Source: Zasmidium citrigriseum (Eukaryota > Ascomycota > Dothideomycetes > Mycosphaerellales > Mycosphaerellaceae). Taken from it: a stretch of DNA of 64,000 nucleotides. The notes below the pieces were generated by a model. The model saw only the letters and a program-made list of their open reading frames with translations. It was not told where the DNA came from and searched no databases. Location: contig NHNW01000001.1 of assembly GCA_002786025.1 (NCBI GenBank), positions 248,001-312,000 of the forward strand, given 5' to 3'. The first letter of the stretch is position 1; each line of letters starts with the position of its first letter. This document shows, in pieces, positions 10,959 through 21,249 of the stretch. Position numbers and translations under genes: made by a program.

Positions 10959-11563
10959 TATGAGGGGTGAGAATACGAGCTGTCAAAGGCAATGTGAAGG
11001 GTGAGGGAAAGCCGGAGGGTAATTGGACGTGAACAGAGCTCAAAGTCCTAGAGATAACGTCGTTCCGTGACATACAGCTCGCAAGACTGCTTGAGGATTG
11101 ATAAAGTCCATAGTCCATCAAGCGCTGCCCGGCCACCGAATTCGAGTAAGCGCTCTGATTTCTCACGGTAAGCTAACTGCCGCTGTGGCACCAATGTCAA
11201 ACTCGTCCGCACACAAATTACAGGCGATTATCGGAGAAAGTTGAACGCTGCTCGAAAGCGACGACTCAGGCTACGCTACTTTGCCTCCGACTTTCCATTG
11301 CAAGGTCGCCTCCTTAGCGATGTACTAGCACTCATCTAATCGGCAAAGTCTCGGCTGATCTCTATACTTGGCTTTGAAGTCCCCCCTGCGGCCTTTTTCG
11401 AGCATGCTATCGCTTCATTTCGCAGGGATATATATATCAACGCCTCGCCGAGAGGAACACCTACTGTATCAAATATGATATTAAGCGGCCGTTTGTCCAC
11501 CTCCCTCAGCATTGGCGTCGCATGTGATTCTTGGCATTCCGACTCCATCTCTTGTTGTACGGA
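10959..11563. other. Convergent intergenic region holding repeat copy B
   Basis: This lies between the converging 3' ends of the SGNH hydrolase and the DHA2 transporter. The right half is occupied by the dispersed repeat (11,232-11,535). No gene is seen. Confidence 0.55.
11232..11535 (+). repeat. Dispersed ~310-bp repeat, copy B
   Basis: Collinear with copy A at 4006-4320: a 5' block of 21 identical bases and a 3' block of 26 nearly identical bases enclose diverged but alignable sequence. It ends 29 bp from the transporter stop codon. It contains a short TATATATAT run not in copy A. Confidence 0.7.
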
Positions 11564-13410
11564 CTATGTAGTACCAACTCGCTGATTCATACTCTGAATT
11601 CCGGTTTTGGTCTCTGTGTGCTCTTTGCTCAACTTCGACTGGCGTATAAACACACTGGCGATCAGACCAACGCCAGCAATAGCCGTATAGAAGATCCAGA
11701 GGCTGCGGAGACTGGAAGCAAAAGCGCTTTTTACCACCGATTGCTGGACTTGGTCGCCAACATTGCCGATGAGCTCAACACTTGCGGCTGCCTGGCTACC
11801 AGAAAAGACGTCGACAAGTGTAGAGTTGAGTCCGCTCATCCGTAGCTCAGATTCGTGGCTGTCCATTCTGTTTTGAAAGATGACTCCGCCAATGACGATC
11901 GAGACAGACGTTGCGATGTTTCTGAGGAATCCATACGTTGCTGTCGCCGTAGCTGTGTCAGCCTGATTGACTGTGTTCTGCAGGGCGATGATGGGTGCTA
12001 AGAACAACAAGCCATAGCCTGAGCCGCCGAGAATCTCGAACCCAATGATGTTGGCCATCGAAGTGGACGTCTTGAATGAAATGAGGAGGCCAGTGCCCAG
12101 TGTTGTGATCAATGCTCCGGCCCAGATGATCTCTCGGTAACGCCCGGTCTGGTGCATGATCACGCTCGCCACCAGAGCGACCAATGCCTCTGAGAGAGTG
12201 ATAGGTAGGATGAGAACTCCGCTTCGCAACGGAGATGCCTGCTTGACGGACTGCCTAGAAGTAAAGGGTAGGAAGTCAGCAGATGTCTCAGACATGCATT
12301 CGCATGGCTTGGGCCCTTGAGTCTACGAACAAATATAGAGGTAAATAGTACTCGGCAGCAATGAATATCATGGCCTGTGAGGTTCCTAAGACGATAGTCG
12401 CCACATTTGAGACATTCTTAAAAATGTCCAGGGGCATCAGTGGATACTTGGCCAGTCTCTTCTCGCTGAAGACGAAGAAGCCGAGCATCAGAGTGCCGAA
12501 GACGATCAAGCAGATGACCTTGGCGCTGCTCCAAGGAAATACTGTGCCGCCAAAATCAAGGCCCAGGAGAAGCATCAGTGTCATGGCGAGAACAGACAAA
12601 GCTCCCAGCCAATCGATGGCGACTATGCCATCAATGAGCCTCGTCCGGGGGTTATGGACGTCGAGATAAGCGAGAAGCAGGATAAAGCTAGTGCAGCTGA
12701 CTGGTAGGTTGATCCAGAAACACCAACGCCAGGACGCCAGCTGAGTGAATGCGCCTCCAATGAGAGGCCCGGCGCCACCAGCAACGGCCCACATGACTTC
12801 GAGAAGTCCCAGATATAAAGTACGTCGCCTCATACTGAAGAGATCGCTAATTGTCACAGTCACGAGTTGCAGCAGGCCACCTCCGCCAGTACCTTGCAAG
12901 GCTCGAGCGATGATAAGCATCTCAATGCTTGTACTCAAAGCTGCGATGATACTTGCAATGGCAAACAAGGCTGTAGCGGCGAGGAGCGTCGGCTTGCGGC
13001 CCCAGATGTCGGAGCATTTGACCCAGATTGGAGAGGCAGCAGCATTTGCTAGAAGGTAGGCACCGCCAATCCAGAAGTAGCCTGCTGCGCTGTGAAGCAG
13101 TGCGGATATGGTTGGAATTGCAGTCGCTACGATCGTTTGGTCTAAGGCAGCGACAAAGAGGGCGAGCTTTCTGCTATCAGCTCATGCTCGAGACGAGAAA
13201 CTTGACTCTTACATATAGGGCAATGAGAATAGCAGTGATACGTATCTTCGATCGAGGGTTGATGCTCTCCTCTATATCCAGCGCTACGGCAGGGACTTCG
13301 TCGTGTAGATCGCGGCGGTGAGCGTCTCCGGGGTTGATTTGATCGTCCATGCTTTCGAAGTATTGAGCAGTCTTTGAGATGTGCTGAGTCCCATGGAGGG
13401 AGTGGCTCAT
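11564..13410 (-). CDS. MFS transporter, DHA2 family (14-helix drug:H+ antiporter)
   Basis: Three exons, 13213-13410, 12331-13166 and 11564-12254, with introns of 46 and 76 bp (donors GTAAGA and GTTCGT), give 574 residues, normal for the family. A soluble N-terminus of about 55 residues precedes TM1. Family motifs are visible: ALDQTIVATAIPTI at TM1, a G-x-L-A-D-like loop (WGRKPTLL), and the antiporter motif region (GPLIGGAFTQLASWRWCFW, with WRWCFWINLP). A short basic tail follows the last helix. These pumps export drugs or secondary metabolites across the plasma membrane. The substrate cannot be told here. It sits 3' to 5' with the ACS symporter and the Zn2Cys6 factor on the same strand. Confidence 0.9.
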
Positions 13411-13823
13411 GAAGGATATATGAGAATGCGAAAAGTGCTATGAGTCAACGGAATAACGCTACCCGAAGACATTATCCCGACCCCGAATTCCGCATTTCTG
13501 CAGCTCCATGCGCCACACACTCGGTCTGACGATCAAGTACTGAAGTGCGAATAGGCATACAGATTGACGCCGTTCGGTGCGACAAAACCTGTAAGAACAG
13601 CTAAGGGTGGACGAAGTGTTCAGAGTTCATCGGAAGCTGCTTAGACATGGCACGGCGTTTGACCTGGAAGTCTCCCCTTCAGCCTCGATTCTACACTAAG
13701 CTTAGGTGTCATGTCTGGCTTCACTTCTGGTTTCAGTTTTGGCCTTATTGCCCTCATTTCTGGCCTCATTTGTAACTTCACTTCTGCCTTTACCTCTGGC
13801 TTCACTCATAGGTATCTATCACC
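13411..13823. other. Promoter of the DHA2 gene plus degenerate minisatellite
   Basis: This is the upstream region of the DHA2 transporter. Its right part (13,700-13,810) is a degenerate tract of TTCACTTCTG(C/G)CTTCA-type units, related to the minisatellite at 2724-2850. No gene is seen. Confidence 0.5.
13700..13810. repeat. Degenerate TTCACTTCTGCC-type minisatellite (second locus)
   Basis: Irregular units such as CTTCACTTCTGGTTTCAG, TTCACTTCTGCCTTTACC and CTCTGGCTTCACTC lie just 3' of the ACS transporter stop. They are same-strand relatives of the cleaner array at 2724-2850. Confidence 0.6.
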
Positions 13824-15566
13824 TTAAGCGATGTACCTGAAGGCGGTCCTCCTCTCAATCCTCTCTTCCTCTGAGATACCCTCAATCTCTTTTACAACCT
13901 CACCCTTCATGACACTAGAGACAGCTTCACCACGATCCAACCTCTTGTTCTCGCGGAGAAGCACGAGACGCATGAAAAAGGCCAACAGAATTCCACCAAG
14001 AGCAAAGCCGGAGTTGACAGACATGGCCAGAACATAGCGTGGTGCGGCGTCGTTTGTGTACATGTAGGATGGGAAGATCTGGATCCTATCAGTCATGATT
14101 TTGGTAGATGGATCTGGGGATGACTCACCTGAGCGGCATTACCAGTAGCGTTGACGAAAGCCACCGCAGCAGCACGCTTGATACGCGGACGAAGCATCGT
14201 CTTCTGTGCCCAAGCAACCACAACAGCGTTGGCTCCATGCCCTCCAGCAATCATCAAGATCATGGCAAAATATCTGGCCCCGGTGTTGAGAGTCGCTGCT
14301 CCAATCACGAAGCCACAGATGGCTACTGCAAGCGGCCACATGATGTGGAAAGAAGAGTTCCGTACTCTATCGGCGTTCAGGTTGTTGCAAATGCAGACGA
14401 TGGCTCCGACGGCGTATGGTGGGACAGTCAGAAGCAACGTCTCAATCTTTCCGAAGCCCAGAGTTTGAACGACGGCCGGGAAGAAGTTCTGTGTCGAGGT
14501 CGTGACGAGCACGCAGAAGAACATGGAGGCGAATACGTAGAGTCTCCAATCGGCGAAGGCGGCTTTGAATCCAGCGCTCCAGCTTCCTTGGTCCTCATCG
14601 ACCTGGCCGGCGTCTTTGATCAAGCGCCATTCGGCGACCGCTCGCTCCTGAGGTGTCAGCCAGCGGGTGGTGCTGGGGAAGTCAGGCAGAACGAAGAAGG
14701 CGAGGAGCGCGATGAAGACGGTGATGGACCCTTCGATCTGGCAGGAAATCAGCAGACTGTCAAAAGTGTTGTAATAGATTCGCGTACGATGAAGATCCAC
14801 CTCCATGCTGCCAGTCCCATAGCACCATCCAATCCCTCGGTGATACCAGCCGCAATGAGACCAGAGAACGCAGACCCGATCTGTGAGCCAGAGTAGAGAA
14901 TCGCACATCGTAGACCAAGCTCGGATCGTTTGTACCACGAGCTGAGCAAGAAAAGGCAACCTGGGTAGAAGGCCGCCTCCACGACACCGAGGAAGAAGCG
15001 AGCAGCGTAGAGGCCTCCAGCACTCTGCGTCGCACCAGTGCAGGTCGAGATAATGCCCCACACAATCATGCAGGCTGGCAGATAGATCGATGGCCGAACT
15101 TGGGCGAGGAACATGTTTGACGGAACTTGCATCAAGACGTAGCCGGCAAAGAGGAGAGAGACGGCCGAGGAATATTGTGTGTCTGTAAGGCCCAGGCTCT
15201 TCTCAATGCCGGCGACTTTGGCAGCGGCGATGTTGTTCTAGGCGATATGTCAGCTCCTGCCACTTCTGGAGAGTCCAGCGTGCTCACCCTATCGAGATAC
15301 TACACATTCAAGTCAGCGAAGTCTCTTTTCGACACAACAAATGTTATAGGACTTACGTTGAGAATGTAGATGATCCATATCGCCGCCATGAGTCTCAGGT
15401 CCAGCTTTCGCTTCAGCTTCTTCTCAGCATCCAGATACTCCTCATCAGACATGCGTTGGGCCTGAGCAAGACGATTCCCCAACGTCGAGACATCGTCGGC
15501 ATCCTCGATACGCTGCTCGGCGGCCTTCTCGTCCATAACGTTGGGTACAATCTTGTCCGAGTCCAT
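13824..15566 (-). CDS. MFS transporter, ACS family (anion:cation symporter)
   Basis: Five exons, 15357-15566, 15288-15299, 14788-15237, 14129-14737 and 13824-14078, give 511 residues. All four introns are phase 0 and 50-57 bp. Exon 2 is only 12 nt and encodes YLDR, completing the family hallmark ILNYLDRNNIAAAK in TM1. Other marks are SWYKRSELGLRCAILYSGSQ after TM4 and GLAAWRWIFIIEGSITVF leading into TM6, with a large central loop and a charged C-tail. Fungal ACS members carry vitamins or carboxylates (nicotinate, pantothenate, allantoate, tartrate); which one is not visible. An in-frame ATG at 15626 would add 20 residues. The neighbouring Zn2Cys6 gene on the same strand is a plausible local regulator. 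Confidence 0.88.
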
Positions 15567-16013
15567 GTTGTTCGATTCAAGGCGATGGTCGTTCCAGGTG
15601 ATCAGCGTTGTAAAGAGTTCAACCAAGCCCTCGAGCGTTGAGCTTGTTCATATACACACTCGTGGGTGCCACATGAGCCAAGACGAACCAATGTCGCCGG
15701 GTCTTGCGGAGTACATGGCTTGGCCCTCTGACCCCGTGGGGATAGTTTCTCAGCCACTGAGGAGGTCTGGATGTATCCGGTCAACGCCCTCGGTCGATTT
15801 CCGTGTGAGAGTCTGTGCGGCCCAGACGCACGTTGTATCCACCTGAAAGCCAACAGATCTTACCACATCTACTGGAGATGTTTCATTGGCGTTGCCTTGT
15901 GGTCCACAGGCAGGACACTTTCCGCGCAATGTCTCCAGACGAACTTGCTTCGGCGCTTTTCCTCGCAAGGTCAAGTTGACAAGTCAGGTCTATAACAGAC
16001 ATCAAGTGTCATC
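15567..16013. other. Intergenic: ACS promoter / regulator 3' flank
   Basis: 447 bp between the transcription-factor stop and the ACS start. No gene or repeat is recognised. Confidence 0.5.
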
Positions 16014-18162
16014 TTAGAAGCCTGTCGAAGTATCCTGCTGTGAAGTGGTCAGGAAGTCGTCGAACGTGTCCATGGGGATTTGGGACCACTGATGAGTGAA
16101 GTCAGCAGAATGCTCATTCATAGGCGTTGGATGGTTATACGAACTTCCATGGCGAATGGGTCCAGCCCTCCAAACGGGACAACTGACATAGCCCCTCCAT
16201 CTTCTGCAGACCATCCGTAGCCATTGAAGCACTCTTGCTGGTCTGATACGAAAGCCGGCAAGACAGTCGATTCGTTGGGATAGCTCAGCTCGGCCGAAGA
16301 TATCGACTGCTGCCCAACGGCCGGTGGCTGTACTGGGGCCTCGGGTCTCCTATGAAAGCCGTCCACAATGATATCAATGCTCCGTTGTATTCCAGGACAG
16401 CTGTATCGCGCACCATATAGAGCCCGTAAGTAGGTATTGACTCGCCCTTGAGATCCTTCCACGCCGTCGGCCATCTCCAAGATGCCGACGGTGGCGGCTG
16501 TGTATGCGCAGTACGCCATCATGTATGTCACATGCGACAGTCCTAGGCCTTCCTCTAGCAAGAGAAAGAGATGAGCAATGGAGTCTGCGGCAGACCGGCA
16601 AATGGATCGGCAGCTCTTGCTCGAACGGAACGGCCGGTGGAGCAAGATGGTTGCAGCATAGTAGAGCAGACTGTCGAATTGGTCAGCAGGTCATCCACGC
16701 GGTCAGTGGGTCAAGCGTTCTCACTTGGCATGCAGTTGATGGGGCGGAGGGCAGACCGTGGCATCGGGCGAGACCAGGAGGTGGGTCGGGGTGCTGGCAC
16801 GCCAGTCTTCCAACTTTTGCCGGGCTTCCTTCACGAACGGTAGAGGATCCGCATGGCTGTTTTTGGTATAGACGGTAAGAAGGATGTCGTTGACGATCGT
16901 GGTTAGCTTGCAGAAGTTGAAGAAACAGGACATGGTGTGAGATCGCTGGGCCAATGGGTGGTCGCTGGGTCCTGCATCGCCGAAGTATGGGGTCCATATG
17001 GAATGTTCTGCCGCCTCATCCAGACAGGGCGGTTCGAAATTGGGTGCGTCTGAAAGGGAGGGTGCTCTGCCAAGGTAGAGTGAGATGGCCTTGTCCCAGA
17101 GATAGCATGACCAAGCGAGTTGTTCTCGAACTCCTTGTGCTAGGACGTCTTTGACAGCAGCTGGTCGTGTGAATATGCCCAAATGTACAGCCATTCGGAA
17201 TGCCAGGCCGCTGTAGAGCCACGCCTGAGACACTTCTCCAGCGCCAATCGTTTTCGCACTAAGTTGCAGGAGAGCCTGGATGGTGGGTACGCTTGGTTCT
17301 TTGGAAAGCTCTTGACCGAGAAGGAGTTGGACTCTAGCCTGCAGGTCCCTAGCCAAGCCGTGTTCTGTGAATCTCGTTGAATGCAGGCATATCACGCAGA
17401 GTAGAAGCAGGGAGAAGTGCTCGCCACCTGTAGCTGCATCTCGTAGGAAAGCTGGCCTCGAAACGAAGATGAAGCATGGATGTACCCAAGTCCAGTGCGT
17501 TCGGAAGAGATGTCTGACCTTGTCGATAGGTAGATGGAGCTGGGTGGCAGACGTATGCAGCATTGTTTCTTCCCAGAACTGCAGCTGCGATTCATCCATG
17601 GACGGAACTGATGTTGCAGGTGTGGTAACGTGAGATGTCGAGCTTCCTTCTCCATTTGCGGTAGGCTCCTGGATGGCGGATGTTGATGAATATATTGGAC
17701 TCTCGTAGTCAGCACCCAGATGCTCTCGTATTACAATGGGCGATCCACGATGCTCGGAGTGATTCGTATGCTGCTGATCACTCATGCCAGACTTTACATG
17801 AGTTGTCGTGTGATGTACAATGGTCTGCTGCTGGCCGGACTCCTTCGCGGATGCTAATGCCTTCTCCAATTCTTCAATCTTATGAGCCATGGCAAGAACC
17901 TGCGACATTGGCGGCGGCTTGTCATAGTGACATCGCTCGCCATATGCCAGACATATTCGACATTCTGGCTGGTCGCCATCGCATCTATCCAAGGGTGTGG
18001 TTGTTAGCGGGCATCCTTGACCGTCTCGCACATGGCAATCCTTCCGACTTACTTCACTTTTCTGGATCGGCAATTGGAGCATGTCAGCCGGTAGGCCTTG
18101 CTTTCACGGTGCTTCGAACGTCGCCCTTTTTCTGCGCCGGGAGTGGAACTGGATGCGGGCAT
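16014..18162 (-). CDS. Zn2Cys6 transcription factor with fungal-specific middle homology region
   Basis: Four exons, 18053-18162, 16725-17984, 16145-16670 and 16014-16088, give 656 residues; introns are 68, 54 and 56 bp. The binuclear zinc cluster is Cys28, 31, 38, 45, 48 and 55 (C-x2-C-x6-C-x6-C-x2-C-x6-C) and is split by intron 1 right after the RSRKVK basic stretch. A coiled-coil dimerisation segment follows (AHKIEELEKALASAKES). The middle homology region is recognisable (HPCFIFVSRPAFL; YSGLAFRMAVHLGIF; SCYLWDKAISLYLGRAPSL), and after it ANLLYYAATILLHRPF. The C-terminus is Gln/Thr/Ser-rich and acidic (PMDTFDDFLTTSQQDT), suiting an activation domain. It probably binds CGG-triplet sites in the nucleus. 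The adjacent transporters are the obvious candidate targets, by inference only. Confidence 0.92.
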
Positions 18163-19170
18163 GGTTGCTACGATGAAATTGTTGATTCACCTGAGAAAAT
18201 GTTGATTTTTTGGTGGGATTGAGGCATATGTGAAGTCGGAATGGAAGTACCCGGTACCTGTCGATCCTCCCTTCCGTCATCGCCCTGGAGTCGTTAGCCC
18301 ACGGTACCCGAGTTTATGATTCAGCCGAACCTTAGATCCAACCAGCCAACAGTAAACCACCAATTCCGGGAGACATTCAAATGTACTCTTCTACGTCGTT
18401 GAACTTGTATCCGTCTCAGGCCGTTCTCACTTCAACCGTCGATGTTTCTCTGCCGCACTTCCTACCTTAGTGGCCCGGACATAGTCTCGGCCGGGCTGTT
18501 TCAACTTTTTGCCCGGGTTCCTTGAAGGAACGACCCGATCTCTCTGCATCGACCGCAAGCGATCCCTAGCGCCGCGCACTGGTCGTTAGGACTCACAGAT
18601 TTCAGTTGGTGAACGCAGGTTAGAATCGCTCGCCACAAGCTCAAGACGAAAAAAGCGGTCAAATTTGCGGGCTCTGGGACAACCCAGAGCTGCGTTTTGG
18701 CGATTGCCAGCTAACCAAAGCATTCTCAGTTTCTCGCTTCAGATGTTGAGTATACCCTTCTCACTTGTCACCTGAGATTTCGGACTCTCGGCATTCCTGG
18801 CCTGGGACTTGAGGCTGCTCTCTTCACCTCCGCCTTCAGATTCTGAGGCTGCTCTCTTCACTTCTGGCTTCAGGTGTTGAGGCCTGGACCCATCAGCAAA
18901 ATCTTTTGTTGCATTTCGTTCACGCGAAGCAAGATCAGATTGTTCTGGAGCCACTCAACTAAGGATGTCCTTCCGCAGGTCGATAAAGAGGTCGTCATTG
19001 GCCTGGTCACTAGTCAAGGTCGACGAGATAGATCAGCTGGCGATGTAGCCAGTAAAGCAACACTGTATAGCGACCAATGGCTTCGTTCCCGCGGAGCAGT
19101 CGTCTGAAAGACATGCAATGATGAACGGCAAGCCTAACCGGACAGCCTTGGCCGGAACTTGTCCTCGGAA
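18163..19170. other. Intergenic region upstream of the Zn2Cys6 gene
   Basis: The promoter of the transcription factor occupies the left part. 18,775-18,885 is a minisatellite-like tract. A 71-codon minus frame at 18,739-18,954 runs through that tract and is not convincing. Nothing else is recognised. Confidence 0.5.
18810..18877. repeat. 34-bp tandem duplication containing TTCACTTCTGGCTTCA (third minisatellite locus)
   Basis: Two adjacent 34-bp units begin GAGGCTGCTCTCTTCAC (18,810 and 18,844) and differ at a few bases. The inner TTCACTTCTGGCTTCAG matches the motif at 2724-2850 and 13,700-13,810. Confidence 0.7.
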
Positions 19171-19179
19171 TCTCGCCGA

Positions 19180-21080
19180 GGAACTTTTCCATGGACTCAA
19201 CGGTCGATGTCGTGCTTTGCTTCAACTCTCTCGCATTCGTAGGGATTCAACGTCTTGTGGATACATCCGAGTGCTGTGGCGAGAATCGATCTTCGTACGA
19301 AGGAAAACATTCGATACAGCTACGTTTGGCAAGAGTCTCGGTCTTGCGAGAGAGGCACGGCATTTCCAAATGTGTCGCTGCCGGGAACGGTGATGTGGAT
19401 GGGCAGTTGTCCTATATATATCCATTCGAGCGAAGGGAGTGCTTTCGCATATGTCTCGGCCTCGTTCGAAGTACAGTTTCGATGCATGAGTTCCTACTGC
19501 TCGGCTGTCTAAATGTCAGTATAGTTTTTCCTGTACGAAGATCGCGTCTTTGAATTGGGCATTCGCTTACATTTCGGCAGATGGTAGTAACGGTCATGTT
19601 TTGCAGGCCAGTTTGGGTTGCCGTCCTGATTATAATAGTCGCCCCACCGCCGCTGGTGCTCGGCTATGCGCCTTTTGGCTGCTATGGAACAAGCGTCGTC
19701 GATTCCAAGATCCATGCGGGCAGAGACCAATTCGTAGGGAAAGTCCTATCCTCTCTTTGTAGTACTCTCCAGTTGCATACTCTTCGAGGAATGCGTAAGC
19801 TTACAGTCTCTGCAGAAAGCCAGGCGGCTCTGTCGTAATCGATGTCCCGTTGAGTCTTTAAGCAGTGGTCCAGGCCTGCACCAAGACGAAGTTGTTGCAG
19901 CGTTACGATTGAGCCGATGGCGACAAGGGCATGTTCGGGGATCTTGAGTCCGGTTCCTTGCCAGTGAAGCGATAGGGAGGTCAGGTCATTGAAGTTCTAG
20001 CTGCTTAGCACTAGCAAGATCTTGTCTAGGACATGTGCAGGAGTGTGCTCGATTGAGACAGTCTTCAACTGCGCATGTCTGTCGAGGAAGGTCACAATGT
20101 TGTCCACACAGTCGTCGGCAACTGCAGCCTTGGCAAGGCATTCAGCAATTCTGTCCCGTGGTAGGCTAGCCCACAGATCGAGTTCCCGTAAGGGCGCCTG
20201 GAGAATCGCCGAGAGGGTTTCCGGGGCGATCTCGACAAGGAAGGCTCGCAATCGGCGAAGGACCGGGAGATGCGGGGATCCAACTAAGATGCGCCTGTCG
20301 GAGAGATATCTGCCCAAGCACAAGCGTTCAAGCGTTGGGCCGCACTTTTTGAGCATTTACTCGATGAACCGGCAAAGCTCTTGTTGCTTGAGACCTTCAT
20401 CATCGCAGTCATCACCCGCAATGTACTTATACCCTCCCTCGTCATTATCACACTCTTCCTTAATGCGTGCATCAACCTCCAAGTGCAACGATCGTAGAGG
20501 CCGCGGATCGTCGTTCATGTCCACAGTACTAAGACTGCCACTTTGGCCAGTCGCAGCAGCCAGCTGTGTTTCACGCATTTCATAGTAGTTACTAGTATTC
20601 CAGGTAATCGTTCCCCTTATCACTATGAACGATATCCGGTATTGGGCGTACAGCATGTTCTGGCTCCTGTTCTTCGTGTCGTAATCTTGATTGTCGGTCT
20701 AAGAGCGCGGCCATCAGCTAGTGTAGGCTAACCTTCAATCGCCGGATACATGTCCCTATCGGCGGCGCTGGATTTTTGGTCTTTCTCACACGCCGATTAA
20801 GACCTTCGTTAGAGATGTGCCCGATCTCAGGTGGTCCGTAGTGAAAGTTAGCCTCGTGAAATTAAGCAGTCCAGGCCAGCTGTCGGCATTTACTGTTCAC
20901 CAAAGCAAAGTTAGCCAACGTACGACGGTCTTCAATCAAGAGCTCGACGATTCCAGCAAGAATGTCCGTAGGTAGCTAGAGGAAAAGGCTCAATGCATTT
21001 GCTAAGTAGAATCCGTCCTACGTCCGATCGACACGAAGAACTGTTTTCGGCGGTCTATTGTGGTCGGCGAACATAATCAT
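19180..21080 (-). pseudogene. Decayed F-box protein gene (RIP-disabled)
   Basis: The F-box is still readable at 20,865-20,975 (LPTDILAGIVELLIED, then FALVNSKCRQLA). Downstream come leucine-rich segments (ERLCLGRYLSDRRIL; LRRLRAFLVEIAPETL; DLTSLSLHWQGTGLKIPEHA). The end has the usual tail of fungal F-box proteins (KALPSLEWIYIGQLP). The frame is broken by stops at 20,976-20,978 (could instead be a splice acceptor), 20,862-20,864, 20,357-20,359 (TAA), 19,997-19,999 (TAG) and 19,494-19,496 (TAG). Each fits a single C-to-T or G-to-A change of CAA, CAG or TGG. At least one intron is retained (near 19,515-19,572). An F-box protein would recruit substrates to an SCF ubiquitin ligase; this copy is surely dead. 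Confidence 0.65.
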
Positions 21081-21249
21081 CTCGCTCTTTATATAGCTCG
21101 TTCCCACTAACCGAGCAAAGTATTAACGGCGTGTTACGCTGTTTGTATAGAGACGTGAAAGTGGTTACATTAGTTAGAAGTCGAATTGCTATATAATCTT
21201 GCGAGCCCCTAGATACCAAGACAAGAAAATTAAGCGGAGGGACGTGTTA

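Noticed and set aside
14108..14896. 262-codon plus-strand ORF
   Set aside because: Antisense shadow of the ACS transporter, whose spliced frame has clear family motifs.
11564..18162. Secondary-metabolite gene cluster
   Set aside because: No polyketide synthase, peptide synthetase, terpene cyclase or tailoring enzyme in the window beside the transporters.
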